The position numbers were made by a program, and so were the translations under genes. Shown here piece by piece: positions 39,825 through 58,814 of a stretch of DNA of 64,000 nucleotides; positions within the stretch are counted from its first letter, which is position 1, and each line of letters starts with the position of its first letter. Under the pieces are notes generated by a model. It did not search any database and was not told where the DNA came from. It saw nothing but the letters and a program-made list of their open reading frames with translations. The stretch is from Dermacoccus nishinomiyaensis. Lineage in GTDB: Bacteria; Actinomycetota; Actinomycetes; Actinomycetales; Dermatophilaceae. The stretch spans positions 1,116,001 through 1,180,000 of the forward strand of contig NZ_UFXX01000001.1 in the NCBI RefSeq assembly GCF_900447535.1. Direction: 5' to 3'.

Positions 39825-40192
39825 CAGCGGTTACCTCCCTTCGAGTCGCGCTCGCCCACAACGATGGTGATGTGGCTCGTGCGCTTGAGGATGCGGCTCG
39901 CGCGGCCCTGGGCACGCGGGCGGAATCGCTTCATGGTCGGACCTTCGTCGACGAACGCGGTCGTGACGACCAGTGCGTTCTCGTCGAAGGGTGCGGAGTT
40001 CTTGTCCGCCGTGAAACGCGCGTTCGCAATGGCGCTGTTGAGCGTCTTGAGAACGGGCTCGCTGGCAGTCTGCGGAGCAAACTGCAGCAGAGCGATCGCG
40101 TCAGCGGCCTGCTTGCCACGGATCATGTCCACGACGCGGCGGGCCTTCATCGGCGTCACGCGGACGTGCCGCGCCTGCGCCTTGGCTTCCAT
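39824..40192 (-). CDS. rplV: 50S ribosomal protein L22
   Basis: A protein of 122 residues from the ATG at 40192, giving [20 protein letters not shown] as in relatives, with AAGG 9 bases upstream. An ATG nine codons earlier (40219) is possible. The beta-hairpin that lines the exit tunnel ends in [15 protein letters not shown]. Confidence 0.95.
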   Translation of the reverse strand: MEAKAQARHVRVTPMKARRVVDMIRGKQAADAIALLQFAPQTASEPVLKTLNSAIANARFTADKNSAPFDENALVVTTAFVDEGPTMKRFRPRAQGRASRILKRTSHITIVVGERDSKGGNR

Positions 40193-40238
40193 CGCTGTCC
40201 CTTTACTTTCGTTCGTCATGTTGGGTTACCCCGCCGCG

Positions 40239-40520
40239 TCAGCGACGGCGACCCTTCTTGTCGTCCTTGTCGTGACCCTTGAAGGTACGAGTGGGAGCGA
40301 ACTCACCCAACTTGTGGCCGACCATGCTCTCGGTCACGAAGACCGGAACGTGCTTGCGACCGTCGTGGACGGCCAGGGTGTGGCCGAGCATGTCCGGGGT
40401 GATCATCGAGCGGCGCGACCACGTCTTGATGACGCTCTGCGTGCCGGCTTCGTTCTGGGCATCGACCTTCTTCGCGAGGTGCTCGTCGACGAAGGGGCCC
40501 TTCTTGAGGCTACGAGGCAT
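40239..40520 (-). CDS. rpsS: 30S ribosomal protein S19
   Basis: A protein of 93 residues. [38 protein letters not shown] and [14 protein letters not shown] are diagnostic. It works with S13 at the head of the small subunit. Confidence 0.97.
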   Translation of the reverse strand: MPRSLKKGPFVDEHLAKKVDAQNEAGTQSVIKTWSRRSMITPDMLGHTLAVHDGRKHVPVFVTESMVGHKLGEFAPTRTFKGHDKDDKKGRRR

Positions 40521-40535
40521 TTCGAAAGGCTCCTA

Positions 40536-41372
40536 TCAGCGCTTCTTGCCAGTACGACGGCGACGCACGATGAGCTTGTCGCTGTCCTTGTTCGGGCGGC
40601 GGGTGCGGCCTTCCTTCTGGCCCCACGGGCTCACCGGGTTACGACCACCGGAGGTCTTGCCCTCACCACCACCGTGCGGGTGGTCCACCGGGTTCATCGC
40701 GACACCACGGACGGTCGGGCGCTTGCCCTTCCAGCGCATGCGGCCGGCCTTGCCCCAGTTGATGTTGCTCTGCTCGGCGTTGCCCACCTCACCGATCGTC
40801 GCGCGGCAGCGGACGTCGACGTTGCGGATCTCACCGGAGGGCATGCGCAGCTGGGCGTAGGGGCCGTCCTTCGCGACGAGCTGTACGCGAACACCCGCGG
40901 AACGGGCGATCTTCGCGCCGCCACCGGGGCGCAGCTCGACACAGTGGATGACGGTACCGACGGGGATGTTACGCATCGGCAGGTTGTTGCCGGGCTTGAT
41001 GTCGGCCTCGGGACCGTTCTCGATGCGGTCGCCCTGCTTCAGCTTGTTCGGCGCGATGATGTAGCGCTTCTCGCCGTCGGCGTAGTGCAGCAGCGCGATG
41101 CGGGCGGTGCGGTTGGGGTCGTACTCGATGTGAGCGACCTTGGCCGGGATGCCGTCCTTGTCCGCGCGGCGGAAGTCGATCACACGGTAGGCGCGCTTGT
41201 GGCCACCACCGATGTGACGGGTCGTGATACGGCCGGAGGCGTTGCGGCCACCGGTCTTGGTCAGGGGGCGCACCAGCGACTTCTCGGGCGTGGAGCGAGT
41301 GATCTCGACGAAGTCGGCCACACTCGAGCCACGACGACCGGGGGTCGTGGGCTTGTACTTGCGAATAGCCAT
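40536..41372 (-). CDS. rplB: 50S ribosomal protein L2
   Basis: A protein of 278 residues. [20 protein letters not shown] opens the protein; the C-terminal segment [18 protein letters not shown] near the peptidyl transferase centre includes the conserved His. One of the most conserved proteins of the large subunit. Confidence 0.98.
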   Translation of the reverse strand: MAIRKYKPTTPGRRGSSVADFVEITRSTPEKSLVRPLTKTGGRNASGRITTRHIGGGHKRAYRVIDFRRADKDGIPAKVAHIEYDPNRTARIALLHYADGEKRYIIAPNKLKQGDRIENGPEADIKPGNNLPMRNIPVGTVIHCVELRPGGGAKIARSAGVRVQLVAKDGPYAQLRMPSGEIRNVDVRCRATIGEVGNAEQSNINWGKAGRMRWKGKRPTVRGVAMNPVDHPHGGGEGKTSGGRNPVSPWGQKEGRTRRPNKDSDKLIVRRRRTGKKR

Positions 41373-41423
41373 GGGTCTAAGTCGTCCTCAGTCTTGGATT
41401 GATTCGGCGATCGTCATCGAGGG

Positions 41424-41723
41424 TCAGGAGGCCTGACCGAAGATGTCGATGTTGCCTTCCGTGAGCGAGACGATGGCGCGCTTGGTGTCCTTGCGCTTGC
41501 CCATGCCGAAACGCGTACGGCGCGTCTTGCCCTTGCGGTTCAGCGTGTGCACCGATGCGACCTTGACGTCGAAGATCTGCTCGATGGCGATCTTGATCTC
41601 CGTCTTGTTCGCACGCGGGTCCACGATGAACGTGTACTTGCCCTCGTCGAGGAGTGCGTAGGACTTCTCCGAGACGACGGGCTGGATGATGACGTCGCGG
41701 GGGTCCTTGTTCAGGGTGCTCAC
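41424..41723 (-). CDS. rplW: 50S ribosomal protein L23
   Basis: A protein of 99 residues from a GTG that overlaps the rplD stop by 4 bases (GTGA). [20 protein letters not shown] and [17 protein letters not shown] are the family blocks. It lies at the exit tunnel and docks trigger factor. Confidence 0.96.
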   Translation of the reverse strand: MSTLNKDPRDVIIQPVVSEKSYALLDEGKYTFIVDPRANKTEIKIAIEQIFDVKVASVHTLNRKGKTRRTRFGMGKRKDTKRAIVSLTEGNIDIFGQAS

Positions 41724-42364
41724 TTGGTGTCCTCCGACTTCTGGCCGCCGGCGACGAATGCGTCGAACGCAGCCTTCGTGAACGCGATGTCGTCGGCGCA
41801 CAGCACGTCGTACGTGTTGAGCTGGTCGCTCCAGAGCACGTGGACGTTCGGCAGGTTGCGAACGCTGAGCTCGGAGACCGAGTCCATGCGGTCGATGACG
41901 ACGAGGAGGTTCTTGCGGTCCGAGAGCGTGCCCAGGAACTTCGCGGCAGCCTTCGTCGACGGCGCCTCACCGGCGACGACGGACTCGAGAACGTGGATGC
42001 GCTCGAAACGGGCGCGGTCCGAGAGGGCTCCGCGCAGGGCGGCGGCCTTCATCTTCTTGGGCGTGCGCTGGCTGTAGTCGCGCGGCTGCGGGCCGTGGAC
42101 GGTGCCACCGCCCGCGAACTGCGGCGCGCGGGTCGAACCCTGACGGGCGCGACCGGTGCCCTTCTGGCGGTACGGCTTGCGCCCACCACCACGGACCTCG
42201 CCGCGGGTCTTGGTCTTGTGCGTGCCCTGACGAGCTGCGGCCAGCTGCGCCACCACGACCTGGTGGATCAGCGGGACGTTGGTGGCGACATCGAAGATGT
42301 CGGCCGGCAGTTCGACAGAACCGGACGTCTTGCCCTCGGGGCTCAGGATGTCAACGGTAGTCAT
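41720..42364 (-). CDS. rplD: 50S ribosomal protein L4
   Basis: A protein of 214 residues. The tunnel loop [20 protein letters not shown] and the C-terminal [19 protein letters not shown] are present. In E. coli L4 also represses the S10 operon through the leader; whether that happens here is unknown. Confidence 0.97.
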   Translation of the reverse strand: MTTVDILSPEGKTSGSVELPADIFDVATNVPLIHQVVVAQLAAARQGTHKTKTRGEVRGGGRKPYRQKGTGRARQGSTRAPQFAGGGTVHGPQPRDYSQRTPKKMKAAALRGALSDRARFERIHVLESVVAGEAPSTKAAAKFLGTLSDRKNLLVVIDRMDSVSELSVRNLPNVHVLWSDQLNTYDVLCADDIAFTKAAFDAFVAGGQKSEDTK

Positions 42365-42366
42365 GC

Positions 42367-43023
42367 TCAGGCTCCCTTGATGGCCGTGCGCACGAGAACG
42401 ACAGCGCCCGCGGGGCCGGGAACGGCACCCTTGATGAGCAGCAGGCCCTTCTCAGCGTCCACGGCGTGGATCTGGAGGTTCTGGGTCGTCTGGCGAACGC
42501 CACCCATGCGACCGGCCATGCGCATGCCCTTGAAGACTCGACCCGGGGTGGCGCAGCCACCGATCGAACCCGGCTTGCGGTGGTTGCGGTGCGCACCGTG
42601 CGAGGCCGAGACACCGGCGAAGCCGTGACGCTTCATGACACCGGCGAAACCCTTGCCCTTGGTGCGGCCGACGACGTCGACCTTCTGGCCGGCCTCGAAA
42701 GCCTCTGCCGTCAGCTCCTGGCCGAGCGAGTACTCGCCGGCGTCGGAGGTGCGCAGTTCGGCCAGGTGGCGGCGCGGCGTGACGCCGGCCTTCTCGAAGT
42801 GGCCGGTCAGCGGCTTCGTGACCTTGCGCGGGTCGATCTGGCCGTAGCCGATCTGAACCGCGTTGTAGCCGTCGACGCCTTCGCTGCGCAACTGCGTGAC
42901 GACGCACGGGCCGACGGCGACGACGGTGACGGGGATGAGGCGGTTGTCGGCGTCCCAGACCTGGGTCATGCCGAGCTTCTCGCCGAGGAGGCCCTTCACG
43001 GGGCGCTCAGTGGTTGCAGTCAT
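42367..43023 (-). CDS. rplC: 50S ribosomal protein L3
   Basis: A protein of 218 residues. [20 protein letters not shown] opens the protein and [20 protein letters not shown] is the extension that reaches the peptidyl transferase centre. Two bases separate it from rplD. Confidence 0.97.
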   Translation of the reverse strand: MTATTERPVKGLLGEKLGMTQVWDADNRLIPVTVVAVGPCVVTQLRSEGVDGYNAVQIGYGQIDPRKVTKPLTGHFEKAGVTPRRHLAELRTSDAGEYSLGQELTAEAFEAGQKVDVVGRTKGKGFAGVMKRHGFAGVSASHGAHRNHRKPGSIGGCATPGRVFKGMRMAGRMGGVRQTTQNLQIHAVDAEKGLLLIKGAVPGPAGAVVLVRTAIKGA

Positions 43024-43038
43024 GAGTCAAACCCTCGC

Positions 43039-43347
43039 TTACAGCTTGATCTCGATGTTGACGTCGGCCGGGAGGTCGAGTCGCATGAGCGAGTCCACCG
43101 CCTTCGGCGTCGGGTCAACGATGTCGATGAGGCGCTTGTGCGTACGCATCTCGAAGTGCTCGCGGCTGTCCTTGTACTTGTGCGGCGACCGGATGACGCA
43201 GAAGACGTTCTTCTCCGTCGGCAGCGGCACCGGTCCAACGACCGTTGCGCCTGCACGGGTCACCGTGTCGACAATCTTGCGCGCCGAGCTGTCGATGACC
43301 TCGTGGTCATACGACTTCAGTCGGATGCGGATCTTCTGTCCCGCCAT
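43039..43347 (-). CDS. rpsJ: 30S ribosomal protein S10
   Basis: A protein of 102 residues. [20 protein letters not shown] and the loop [20 protein letters not shown], also the NusB/NusG contact in transcription antitermination, are present. The ATG at 43347 matches the family; the open frame upstream is leader. First gene of the S10-type operon. Confidence 0.97.
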   Translation of the reverse strand: MAGQKIRIRLKSYDHEVIDSSARKIVDTVTRAGATVVGPVPLPTEKNVFCVIRSPHKYKDSREHFEMRTHKRLIDIVDPTPKAVDSLMRLDLPADVNIEIKL

Positions 43348-43684
43348 TCGCGTGAGTCTCTCTTCTCGCCGATCATGTTCGTGTCCGGCTCCCCCACCCA
43401 CGCGCTCGGGCGTGTCGCGCGCCCTCCGGGCGCGATCTTCCGGCAGGAAGATCTGGAGGCCTTTCAGCCGGTGCTTGCGCTTCCCTGGACGCACGCCGTT
43501 CCATGAGAACGTGTGCACTTCGTGAGGGAAGTGCGAACAAGTGCGTTTCAGAGGCGGCAGTGCAGGTACGGACCTTCACCACGCGTCAAGCAACTTGTCC
43601 ATAGTGCCAGATCGCCCCCGCCGCCTCCAAATCGGGGCGTCGGGGGCGCTGATGGCGAGGGCATAGTGCGGCGGTCGCGGCGTC
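43348..43684 (-). promoter_or_regulatory. S10 operon upstream region and leader
   Basis: This 337-bp gap holds no gene and must contain the rpsJ promoter and leader. GCACTT...AAGTGC (43515-43534, 8-bp loop) forms a dyad, and AAGTGC recurs at 43539-43544, allowing two alternative pairings. A TTGACG at 43589 on the minus strand has no good -10 at normal spacing, so I do not call the promoter precisely. Confidence 0.45.
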
Positions 43685-44953
43685 TCAATCCCGCGCGTGC
43701 TCGAGCGCCGCGATGAGGACGCACAGGGCCACGCCCGCCATGGCCTCCTCGACCTCGGCCAGGGGCGGCAGGCTGGGCGCGAGCCGGATGTTCTCGTCCA
43801 ACGGGTCCTTGCCGTACGGGAACGAGGCGCCTGCCGGTGTCAGGGCGATGCCCGCCTCCTTGGCGAGTTCGACGACGCGGCTCGCGGTGCCGGGCACGAC
43901 GTCGAGGTTGACGAAGTAGCCGCCCTCCGGCTTGTTCCAGCGTGCGACCCCGTACTCACCCAGCCGCTCGCTGAGGGCTGCGTCGACGGCAGCGAACTTG
44001 GGCGCCATGATGGCGGCGTGCTTGCGCATGTGCTCGCGCACCCCCTCTGCGTCGCCGAAGAACTGCGCGTGGGCCAACTGGTTCACCTTGTCCGGGCCGA
44101 TGGAGCCGTGCCCGAGGTTCGCCAAGTACCAGCCGACCGTCTCGCGCGAGCCGGCCAGGAACGCGACGCCGGCACCGGCGAAGGTGATCTTCGACGTGGA
44201 GGCGAACATGATCGGGCGATCGGGATGGCCCGACGCCTGGGCCAGGCTCACGATGTCGGCCGACTTCGCCTCGTTCATGCTGAGATGGTGCACGGCGTAC
44301 GCGTTGTCCCAAAAAATGCGGAAATCAGGCGCGGCGGCCGGCATCGCCGCCAGCTTCGCCGCGACCTCCTGCGAGCAGATCGCGCCGGTGGGGTTGGCGT
44401 ATGTCGGCACGATCCACATGCCCTTGATGCTCGGGTCGTGCGCGACGAGGTGGGCGCACTCGTCCGCGTCGGGCCCGTCCTCACGCATCGGCACGTTGAT
44501 CATCTCGATGCCGAGGCTCTCGAGCAGCCCGAAGTGGCGGTCGTACCCGGGCACGGGTGCGAGGAACTTGACGCTTCCCTCCTGTGACCACGGGCGCGGC
44601 GAGCCGAGGCCGCCTCGCAGCAGGTGATAGACGAGAACGTCGTGCATCATCGTCAGGCTCGAGTTGTTGCCCGCAACGATCTGATCGACGTCGACCCCGA
44701 GCAGGTCGGCGAAGATGCTTCGGATCTCCACGAGACCGGGCAACCCCCCGTAGTTGCGGACGTCGACCCCTGACTCGTCCTTCGTCCCCTCGGGCAACGA
44801 CAGTAGCGCGTTCGACAGGTCGAGCTGCGCTGACGACGGCTTGCCGCGCGTGAGATCGAGACTCAGCCCGCGCGCACGTAACTGTTCGTAGTCGGCCTGG
44901 ACGCGCTTCAACAGCTCATCACGCTCGGCGCGGGTGAGGTCGGCGAGTGACAC
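43685..44953 (-). CDS. aspartate aminotransferase-like protein (AspT/MocR-fold type)
   Basis: A protein of 422 residues from a GTG start. The blocks LDLTRGKPSSAQLDLS, MWIVPTYANPTGAICS and FASTSKITFAGAGVAFL (with the PLP lysine in SK) match the actinobacterial aspartate aminotransferase group that differs from classical AspC. It would link oxaloacetate/glutamate and aspartate/2-oxoglutarate. It lies upstream of the S10 operon on the same strand with a 337-bp gap, so it is probably independent. Confidence 0.85.
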   Translation of the reverse strand: MSLADLTRAERDELLKRVQADYEQLRARGLSLDLTRGKPSSAQLDLSNALLSLPEGTKDESGVDVRNYGGLPGLVEIRSIFADLLGVDVDQIVAGNNSSLTMMHDVLVYHLLRGGLGSPRPWSQEGSVKFLAPVPGYDRHFGLLESLGIEMINVPMREDGPDADECAHLVAHDPSIKGMWIVPTYANPTGAICSQEVAAKLAAMPAAAPDFRIFWDNAYAVHHLSMNEAKSADIVSLAQASGHPDRPIMFASTSKITFAGAGVAFLAGSRETVGWYLANLGHGSIGPDKVNQLAHAQFFGDAEGVREHMRKHAAIMAPKFAAVDAALSERLGEYGVARWNKPEGGYFVNLDVVPGTASRVVELAKEAGIALTPAGASFPYGKDPLDENIRLAPSLPPLAEVEEAMAGVALCVLIAALEHARD

Positions 44954-45161
44954 GATGTCTCCTAGGTGCTGCGGTCGGTCTTGTCATCATCCTTTCACGG
45001 CGGGCGCGTCCCCCACGGGGCCGGCGCGCTCTGGTGGTCCACATCGCGGGCTTCGTCGAACGGCCCGCTCATGAGGGCCACGGAACCGCTCGGTCGCCGG
45101 TGCCGTCACAGCCATGAACGCGTTCGAGACCACGAACGGACCCGAGGCAGAGGAGAGCACG

Positions 45162-46016
45162 ATGAAGACCCCCCGCATGGCAGCAGCGGCCCTGACGTTC
45201 GCCGCCGCGCTGTCCCTCACGGCATGTCAGGACGAGCAGGCCGCGACCACCAAGGGCTCGGCCTCGTCCCCGACGTCGTCTGCGTCCACGGCAACGGAGT
45301 CCTCCCCCACATCGTCGTCGTCGAGTGCCGCCGAGACTTCACCCTCTTCGGCACCGCCGTCCGCCTCCGCCGGCAGTGACGCTGCGGCCGCCGGCCCCAC
45401 CGGCGCCCGTCCCAAGGCACCCGAGAAGGTGACGCCGCCCGCGGGCTCCGTGATGACGAACGCGAGCGTCGTCATGGCGGGCGGATACAAATCCGAACCG
45501 AGTTCCCAGTACGCGAAGCTGTACAGCGTCTGGAAGATCGATGGCACCGGCCCCGGCGTCGCCACGATCCAGTACGAGATGCTGGACGGCGACAACAAGG
45601 TGCTCGCGACGGCTGAGAGCTCCATCAACGTGGGCAAGGGCCGCCAGATGACCAAGGTCGACAACGGCCTGAGCAAGGCGCCCGCCGGCAGCGTCAAGGT
45701 GCGCATGCGCATCACCAAGGTGGAGCCCAACCCGCACGCAGACGACATCGCGGTTTCCGATGTCAAGGTCATTCCGGACGGGTACGAAGGTTTTCGACCC
45801 CGCATCACCGGCAAATATGCGGCCGGCCCCGAGTCGCAGGTCTATGGCTTCAGCGCGGTGTGCTACGAGCGCGCGAGCGGACGTGTCGTCGTCGGCAACG
45901 GCATGGCCGACGACGGTGGCGCGAAGAGCGGTACCTTCACCCTCGATCTCGGCGCCGCCCCAAGCCACTGGCACCCCACGCAGTGCTTCGTCGGCCAGAG
46001 CGGCAGTGGTGCTTGA
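45162..46016 (+). CDS. lipoprotein of unknown function
   Basis: A protein of 284 residues. The ATG at 45162 has AGGAGAG upstream and gives a short signal peptide ending in LTAC (lipid-modified Cys22); an upstream in-frame ATG at 45114 would spoil it. After the Cys comes a Ser/Thr/Ala-rich linker to about residue 80, likely spanning the wall, and then a 200-residue domain with two late Cys (in SAVCYERASG and PTQCFVGQ) that could form a disulfide. I do not recognise the domain. It is an isolated plus-strand gene between an aminotransferase and tuf. Confidence 0.7.
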   Translation: MKTPRMAAAALTFAAALSLTACQDEQAATTKGSASSPTSSASTATESSPTSSSSSAAETSPSSAPPSASAGSDAAAAGPTGARPKAPEKVTPPAGSVMTNASVVMAGGYKSEPSSQYAKLYSVWKIDGTGPGVATIQYEMLDGDNKVLATAESSINVGKGRQMTKVDNGLSKAPAGSVKVRMRITKVEPNPHADDIAVSDVKVIPDGYEGFRPRITGKYAAGPESQVYGFSAVCYERASGRVVVGNGMADDGGAKSGTFTLDLGAAPSHWHPTQCFVGQSGSGA

Positions 46017-46048
46017 CACCCGTCGCAGCGCACCATCGGGAACGCAGG

Positions 46049-46080
46049 AGGGCCCGAGCACCTCACGGTGCTCGGGCCCT
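46049..46080. terminator. bidirectional terminator between the lipoprotein gene and tuf
   Basis: AGGGCCCGAGCACC/GGTGCTCGGGCCCT forms 14 perfect pairs with loop TCAC (GTGA on the tuf transcript). Its plus-strand end is followed by TCTTCG. The design mirrors the one at 12111. Confidence 0.85.
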
Positions 46081-46114
46081 TCTTCGATGATGTCACTCCC
46101 TCACGGGAGCGAGA

Positions 46115-47311
46115 TCACTTGATGATCTTGGTGACGCGACCGGCGCCGACCGTACGACCACCCTCACGGATGGCGAACTTGAGGCCTTCCTCCATGGCGA
46201 TGGGCTGGATGAGCTCCACCGTCATGTCGGTGTTGTCGCCGGGCATGACCATCTCGGTGCCCTCGGGCAGGTGCACGACACCCGTGACGTCCGTCGTACG
46301 GAAGTAGAACTGCGGACGGTAGTTGTCGTAGAACGGCGTGTGACGGCCACCTTCGTCCTTCGACAGGATGTAGACCTGAGCCTCGAAGTCCGTGTGCGGG
46401 GTGATCGAACCCGGCTTCACGACGACCTGGCCACGCTCGACGTCCTCGCGCTTGATGCCGCGAAGGAGCAGACCGACGTTCTCACCCGCGCGACCCTCGT
46501 CGAGCAGCTTGCGGAACATCTCGATGCCCGTGACGGTCGTCTTGGCAGCCGGACCCTCGTGGATACCGACGATCTCGACGTCCTCGTTGACGTTCAGGAC
46601 ACCGCGCTCGATGCGACCGGTGACGACGGTGCCACGACCGGTGATCGTGAAGACGTCCTCGACGGGCATGAGGAAAGGCTTGTCGATGTCGCGCTCCGGC
46701 TCCGGGATCGACTCGTCGACAGCGTTCATGAGGTTCATGAGCTTGTCGCCCCACTCGGCGTCGCCCTCGAGCGCCTTGAGCGCCGAGACCTGGACGACGG
46801 GCAGGTCGTCACCCGGGAAGTCGTAGGAGGACAGCAGTTCGCGGACCTCCATCTCGACGAGCTCCATGATCTCTTCGTCGTCGACCATGTCAGCCTTGTT
46901 CAGCGCGACGACGATGTAGGGAACGCCGACCTGGCGAGCCAGGAGGACGTGCTCCTTCGTCTGCGGCATCGGACCGTCGGTCGCGGCGACGACGAGGATG
47001 GCGCCGTCCATCTGCGCCGCACCCGTGATCATGTTCTTCACGTAGTCAGCGTGACCGGGGCAGTCGACGTGAGCGTAGTGACGCTGCTCCGTCTGGTACT
47101 CGATGTGCGCGATCGAGATGGTGATGCCGCGCTGCTTCTCCTCGGGCGCCTTGTCGATCTCGTCGAACGGCGTGAAGGGGTTGAGCTCGGGGTACTTGTC
47201 GTGCAGAACCTTGGAGATTGCTGCCGTCAGCGTCGTCTTGCCGTGGTCGATGTGACCAATGGTGCCGATGTTGACGTGCGGCTTGTTCCGCTCGAACTTT
47301 GCCTTCGCCAC
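46115..47311 (-). CDS. tuf: translation elongation factor Tu
   Basis: A protein of 398 residues from a GTG start. G1 GHIDHGKT is at 19-26, G3 DCPGHADY and G4 NKADM are intact, and domains 2 and 3 are complete to VTKIIK. It brings aminoacyl-tRNA to the ribosome. It follows fusA by 117 bp in the order rpsL-rpsG-fusA-tuf. Only one tuf is seen in the window. Confidence 0.98.
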   Translation of the reverse strand: MAKAKFERNKPHVNIGTIGHIDHGKTTLTAAISKVLHDKYPELNPFTPFDEIDKAPEEKQRGITISIAHIEYQTEQRHYAHVDCPGHADYVKNMITGAAQMDGAILVVAATDGPMPQTKEHVLLARQVGVPYIVVALNKADMVDDEEIMELVEMEVRELLSSYDFPGDDLPVVQVSALKALEGDAEWGDKLMNLMNAVDESIPEPERDIDKPFLMPVEDVFTITGRGTVVTGRIERGVLNVNEDVEIVGIHEGPAAKTTVTGIEMFRKLLDEGRAGENVGLLLRGIKREDVERGQVVVKPGSITPHTDFEAQVYILSKDEGGRHTPFYDNYRPQFYFRTTDVTGVVHLPEGTEMVMPGDNTDMTVELIQPIAMEEGLKFAIREGGRTVGAGRVTKIIK

Positions 47312-47428
47312 TTGGGTCCTCCTCAGGACTTGTGTTGGTCAAACGCTGTGTCGCCTTCGGGTGAAGGCGCCGGGACGCGTCTGTTGGTTACAGGTGGTGT
47401 ACGGGTCAATCGACGGGGATGAACCCGT

Positions 47429-49543
<2,115 letters not shown>

Positions 49544-49646
49544 GGTGTCTCTTCTCGTTCGAAGTTCAGTGTGAGTAGCTGGAGCGAGCCGGGACGGCGG
49601 CCCGAACCCATCCTACGGAGAGGACGGGCCGCCGACCCAACCGCGA

Positions 49647-50117
49647 TCACCAGCGGTAGTGCGCGAAGGCCTTGTTCGACTCGGCCATCTTGTGCGTATC
49701 CTCGCGGCGCTTGACCGCGGCACCCAGACCGTTGCTGGCGTCCAGGATCTCGTTCATCAGACGCTCGGTCATCGTCTTCTCGCGACGCTGACGCGAGTAG
49801 CCGACGAGCCAGCGCAGCGACAGCGTCGTCGCGCGGCCCGGCTTGACCTCGATCGGCACCTGGTAGGTCGCACCACCGACGCGGCGGGACTTGACCTCGA
49901 GGGCCGGCTTGATGTTGTCGAGAGCGCGCTTCAGCGTCACGACCGGGTCGGTACCCGTCTTCTCACGGCAACCTTCGAGGGCGTCGTACACGATGCGCTC
50001 GGCGATGGACTTCTTGCCGTCGAGCAGGATCTTGTTGACGAGCTGCGTGACGAGCGGCGAACCGTAGACCGGGTCGACGACGAGGGGGCGCTTAGGAGCA
50101 GGACCCTTACGAGGCAT
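49647..50117 (-). CDS. rpsG: 30S ribosomal protein S7
   Basis: A protein of 156 residues. [20 protein letters not shown] opens the protein and ARRR-type sequence is replaced by [20 protein letters not shown] in the conserved middle. A primary 16S binder. The ATG overlaps the rpsL stop (TAATG). Confidence 0.97.
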   Translation of the reverse strand: MPRKGPAPKRPLVVDPVYGSPLVTQLVNKILLDGKKSIAERIVYDALEGCREKTGTDPVVTLKRALDNIKPALEVKSRRVGGATYQVPIEVKPGRATTLSLRWLVGYSRQRREKTMTERLMNEILDASNGLGAAVKRREDTHKMAESNKAFAHYRW

Positions 50118-50491
50118 TACTTCTTCTCCTTCTTGGCGCCGTAGCGGCTACGAGCCTGGTTGCGGCCCTTGACACCCTGGGTGTCGAGCGCGCCGCGGAT
50201 GATCTTGTAGCGCACACCGGGAAGGTCCTTCACACGGCCACCACGCACGAGCACGATCGAGTGCTCCTGCAGGTTGTGGCCGACGCCCGGGATGTAAGCC
50301 GTGACCTCGATGCCAGAGGTGAGCTTCACACGGGCGACCTTGCGCAGAGCCGAGTTCGGCTTCTTCGGGGTCGTGGTGTAGACGCGGGTGCACACACCGC
50401 GTCGCTGGGGGCTGCCCTTGAGAGCCGGAGTCGAGGCCTTCGTGGCCTTGTCCTGGCGACCCTTGCGGACGAGCTGGTTGATCGTAGGCAA
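50117..50491 (-). CDS. rpsL: 30S ribosomal protein S12, TTG start
   Basis: A protein of 124 residues. With the TTG at 50491 as initiator the protein begins (M)[14 protein letters not shown], exactly as in the family; no ATG or GTG is near and GGAG lies 7 bases upstream. The decoding-centre residues Lys43 ([10 protein letters not shown]) and Lys88 ([13 protein letters not shown]) are the wild-type, streptomycin-sensitive forms. First gene of the str operon. Confidence 0.96.
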   Translation of the reverse strand: MPTINQLVRKGRQDKATKASTPALKGSPQRRGVCTRVYTTTPKKPNSALRKVARVKLTSGIEVTAYIPGVGHNLQEHSIVLVRGGRVKDLPGVRYKIIRGALDTQGVKGRNQARSRYGAKKEKK

Positions 50492-50812
50492 CCTAGTTCT
50501 CCGAACGTGTCGTATCTGTTCTGCCTGCAGGATGAATCGCAGGCTCCTTGGTCTCGTCGCGGATCGTGCGCCGAAGGGCGCAACAGGCGCGACCCCTCCC
50601 CTGCACTTTCGTCGCGGGGCGCATGCACGACGTTCGAGACGCCGTGCCCGACCCATCGCGGCGACTGCCCGGCGAGGGTGTGATCATGAGTGGAGTCCGG
50701 ACAGACTCCTGCCATGCACCCGAGTAGTTTACCGACTCTCCCGGGCCCCGGCCAAATCGCGGGAGCATGCACGTTCCGACCGCAACGCGACACGCCGACG
50801 AACCTGAGGAGA
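50492..50812. other. non-coding gap with the rpsL promoter and leader
   Basis: No gene is present between the rpoC terminator and rpsL. The rpsL promoter is at 50726-50755, which leaves an untranslated leader of about 225 nt. No further conserved structure was recognised by eye. Confidence 0.6.
50726..50755 (-). promoter_or_regulatory. str operon (rpsL) promoter
   Basis: The minus strand shows -35 TTGGCC (50750-50755), an 18-bp spacer and -10 TAAACT (50726-50731). The rplJ promoter uses the same -35 hexamer. Confidence 0.6.
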
Positions 50813-50856
50813 CCGCGAGGGGCACCCCCTGCCTGTGCAGGAGATGCCCCTCGCGG
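50813..50856 (-). terminator. rpoBC terminator
   Basis: CCGCGAGGGGCA and TGCCCCTCGCGG form 12 pairs; the interior folds again as CCTGC-CTGT-GCAGG. It begins 17 bp after the rpoC stop. Confidence 0.8.
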
Positions 50857-50872
50857 CGTGGATCTGCGTCGA

Positions 50873-54769
<3,897 letters not shown>

Positions 54770-54833
54770 GTTGCTGATTCCTTCTCTCGCCTAAATCTGA
54801 AAAGTCTGATCGTTGCTGTTGTGGTTGTCCGGT

Positions 54834-54925
54834 CGGCTCGTTCGAGCCGCGGACCTACGTCTGCGCCGGCTGATCCGACACGCGGTGGGCCGGGCGATCA
54901 TCTCGATCGACCCACCGCGTGTCGG
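54834..54925 (-). promoter_or_regulatory. two hairpins between rpoB and rpoC
   Basis: The larger dyad (54875-54889 with 54911-54925) has 15 perfect pairs, CCGACACGCGGTGGG/CCCACCGCGTGTCGG, and an interior that folds again through CGATC/GATCG. A second hairpin, CGGCTCG-TT-CGAGCCG, follows at 54834-54849. No T tract comes after either, so an RNA processing site, a partial terminator or a stability element is possible. Confidence 0.65.
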
Positions 54926-54934
54926 GCGCCGTGA

Positions 54935-58420
<3,486 letters not shown>

Positions 58421-58619
58421 GGAGGGTCCCTTCCAGAGGCCTTACAGATCGGCAGTGCGCGCCACCTGCCGTACGGGTCCTCCCCCCTCGACGCTCCTCG
58501 GACGGCCGGCGTCATGATGTCGCGACCAAGCAGAGCGGGCAGCTCTTCGTGGTGGCGTCTTGACGCGGAATCCGGATCGGGTGTCGGGGGCAGGCGCAGA
58601 CAGGGCAGCGCAAAATAGC

Positions 58620-58648
58620 AGGATAGTACCCAGAGAAGAAGGATGCAA
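58620..58648 (-). promoter_or_regulatory. rpoBC promoter
   Basis: The minus strand shows -35 TTGCAT (58643-58648), 17-bp spacer, -10 TATCCT (58620-58625). It gives rpoB a leader of about 195 nt in a 394-bp gap that otherwise has only a hairpin near 58731. Confidence 0.65.
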
Positions 58649-58730
58649 GCCGACGAACTCGGAACCCGAGTCTGTCGCACCGCGCGCCCATCCTGACGAG
58701 CCCGGGTGGACCGCATCGACCGCTATGATC

Positions 58731-58750
58731 CGGCGCCTCCCCCGGCGCCG
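58731..58750 (-). terminator. hairpin after the ABC exporter gene
   Basis: CGGCGCC/GGCGCCG forms 7 GC pairs around a 6-base loop, 65 bp after the exporter stop and upstream of the rpoB promoter. Short but very GC-rich; there is no T tract. Confidence 0.45.
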
Positions 58751-58814
58751 TCTTGACCCCACGAGAATGACGCAGGGCGGGCGCACAGTCAAGCAGCGAC
58801 GCGCCGGTCGCCCG

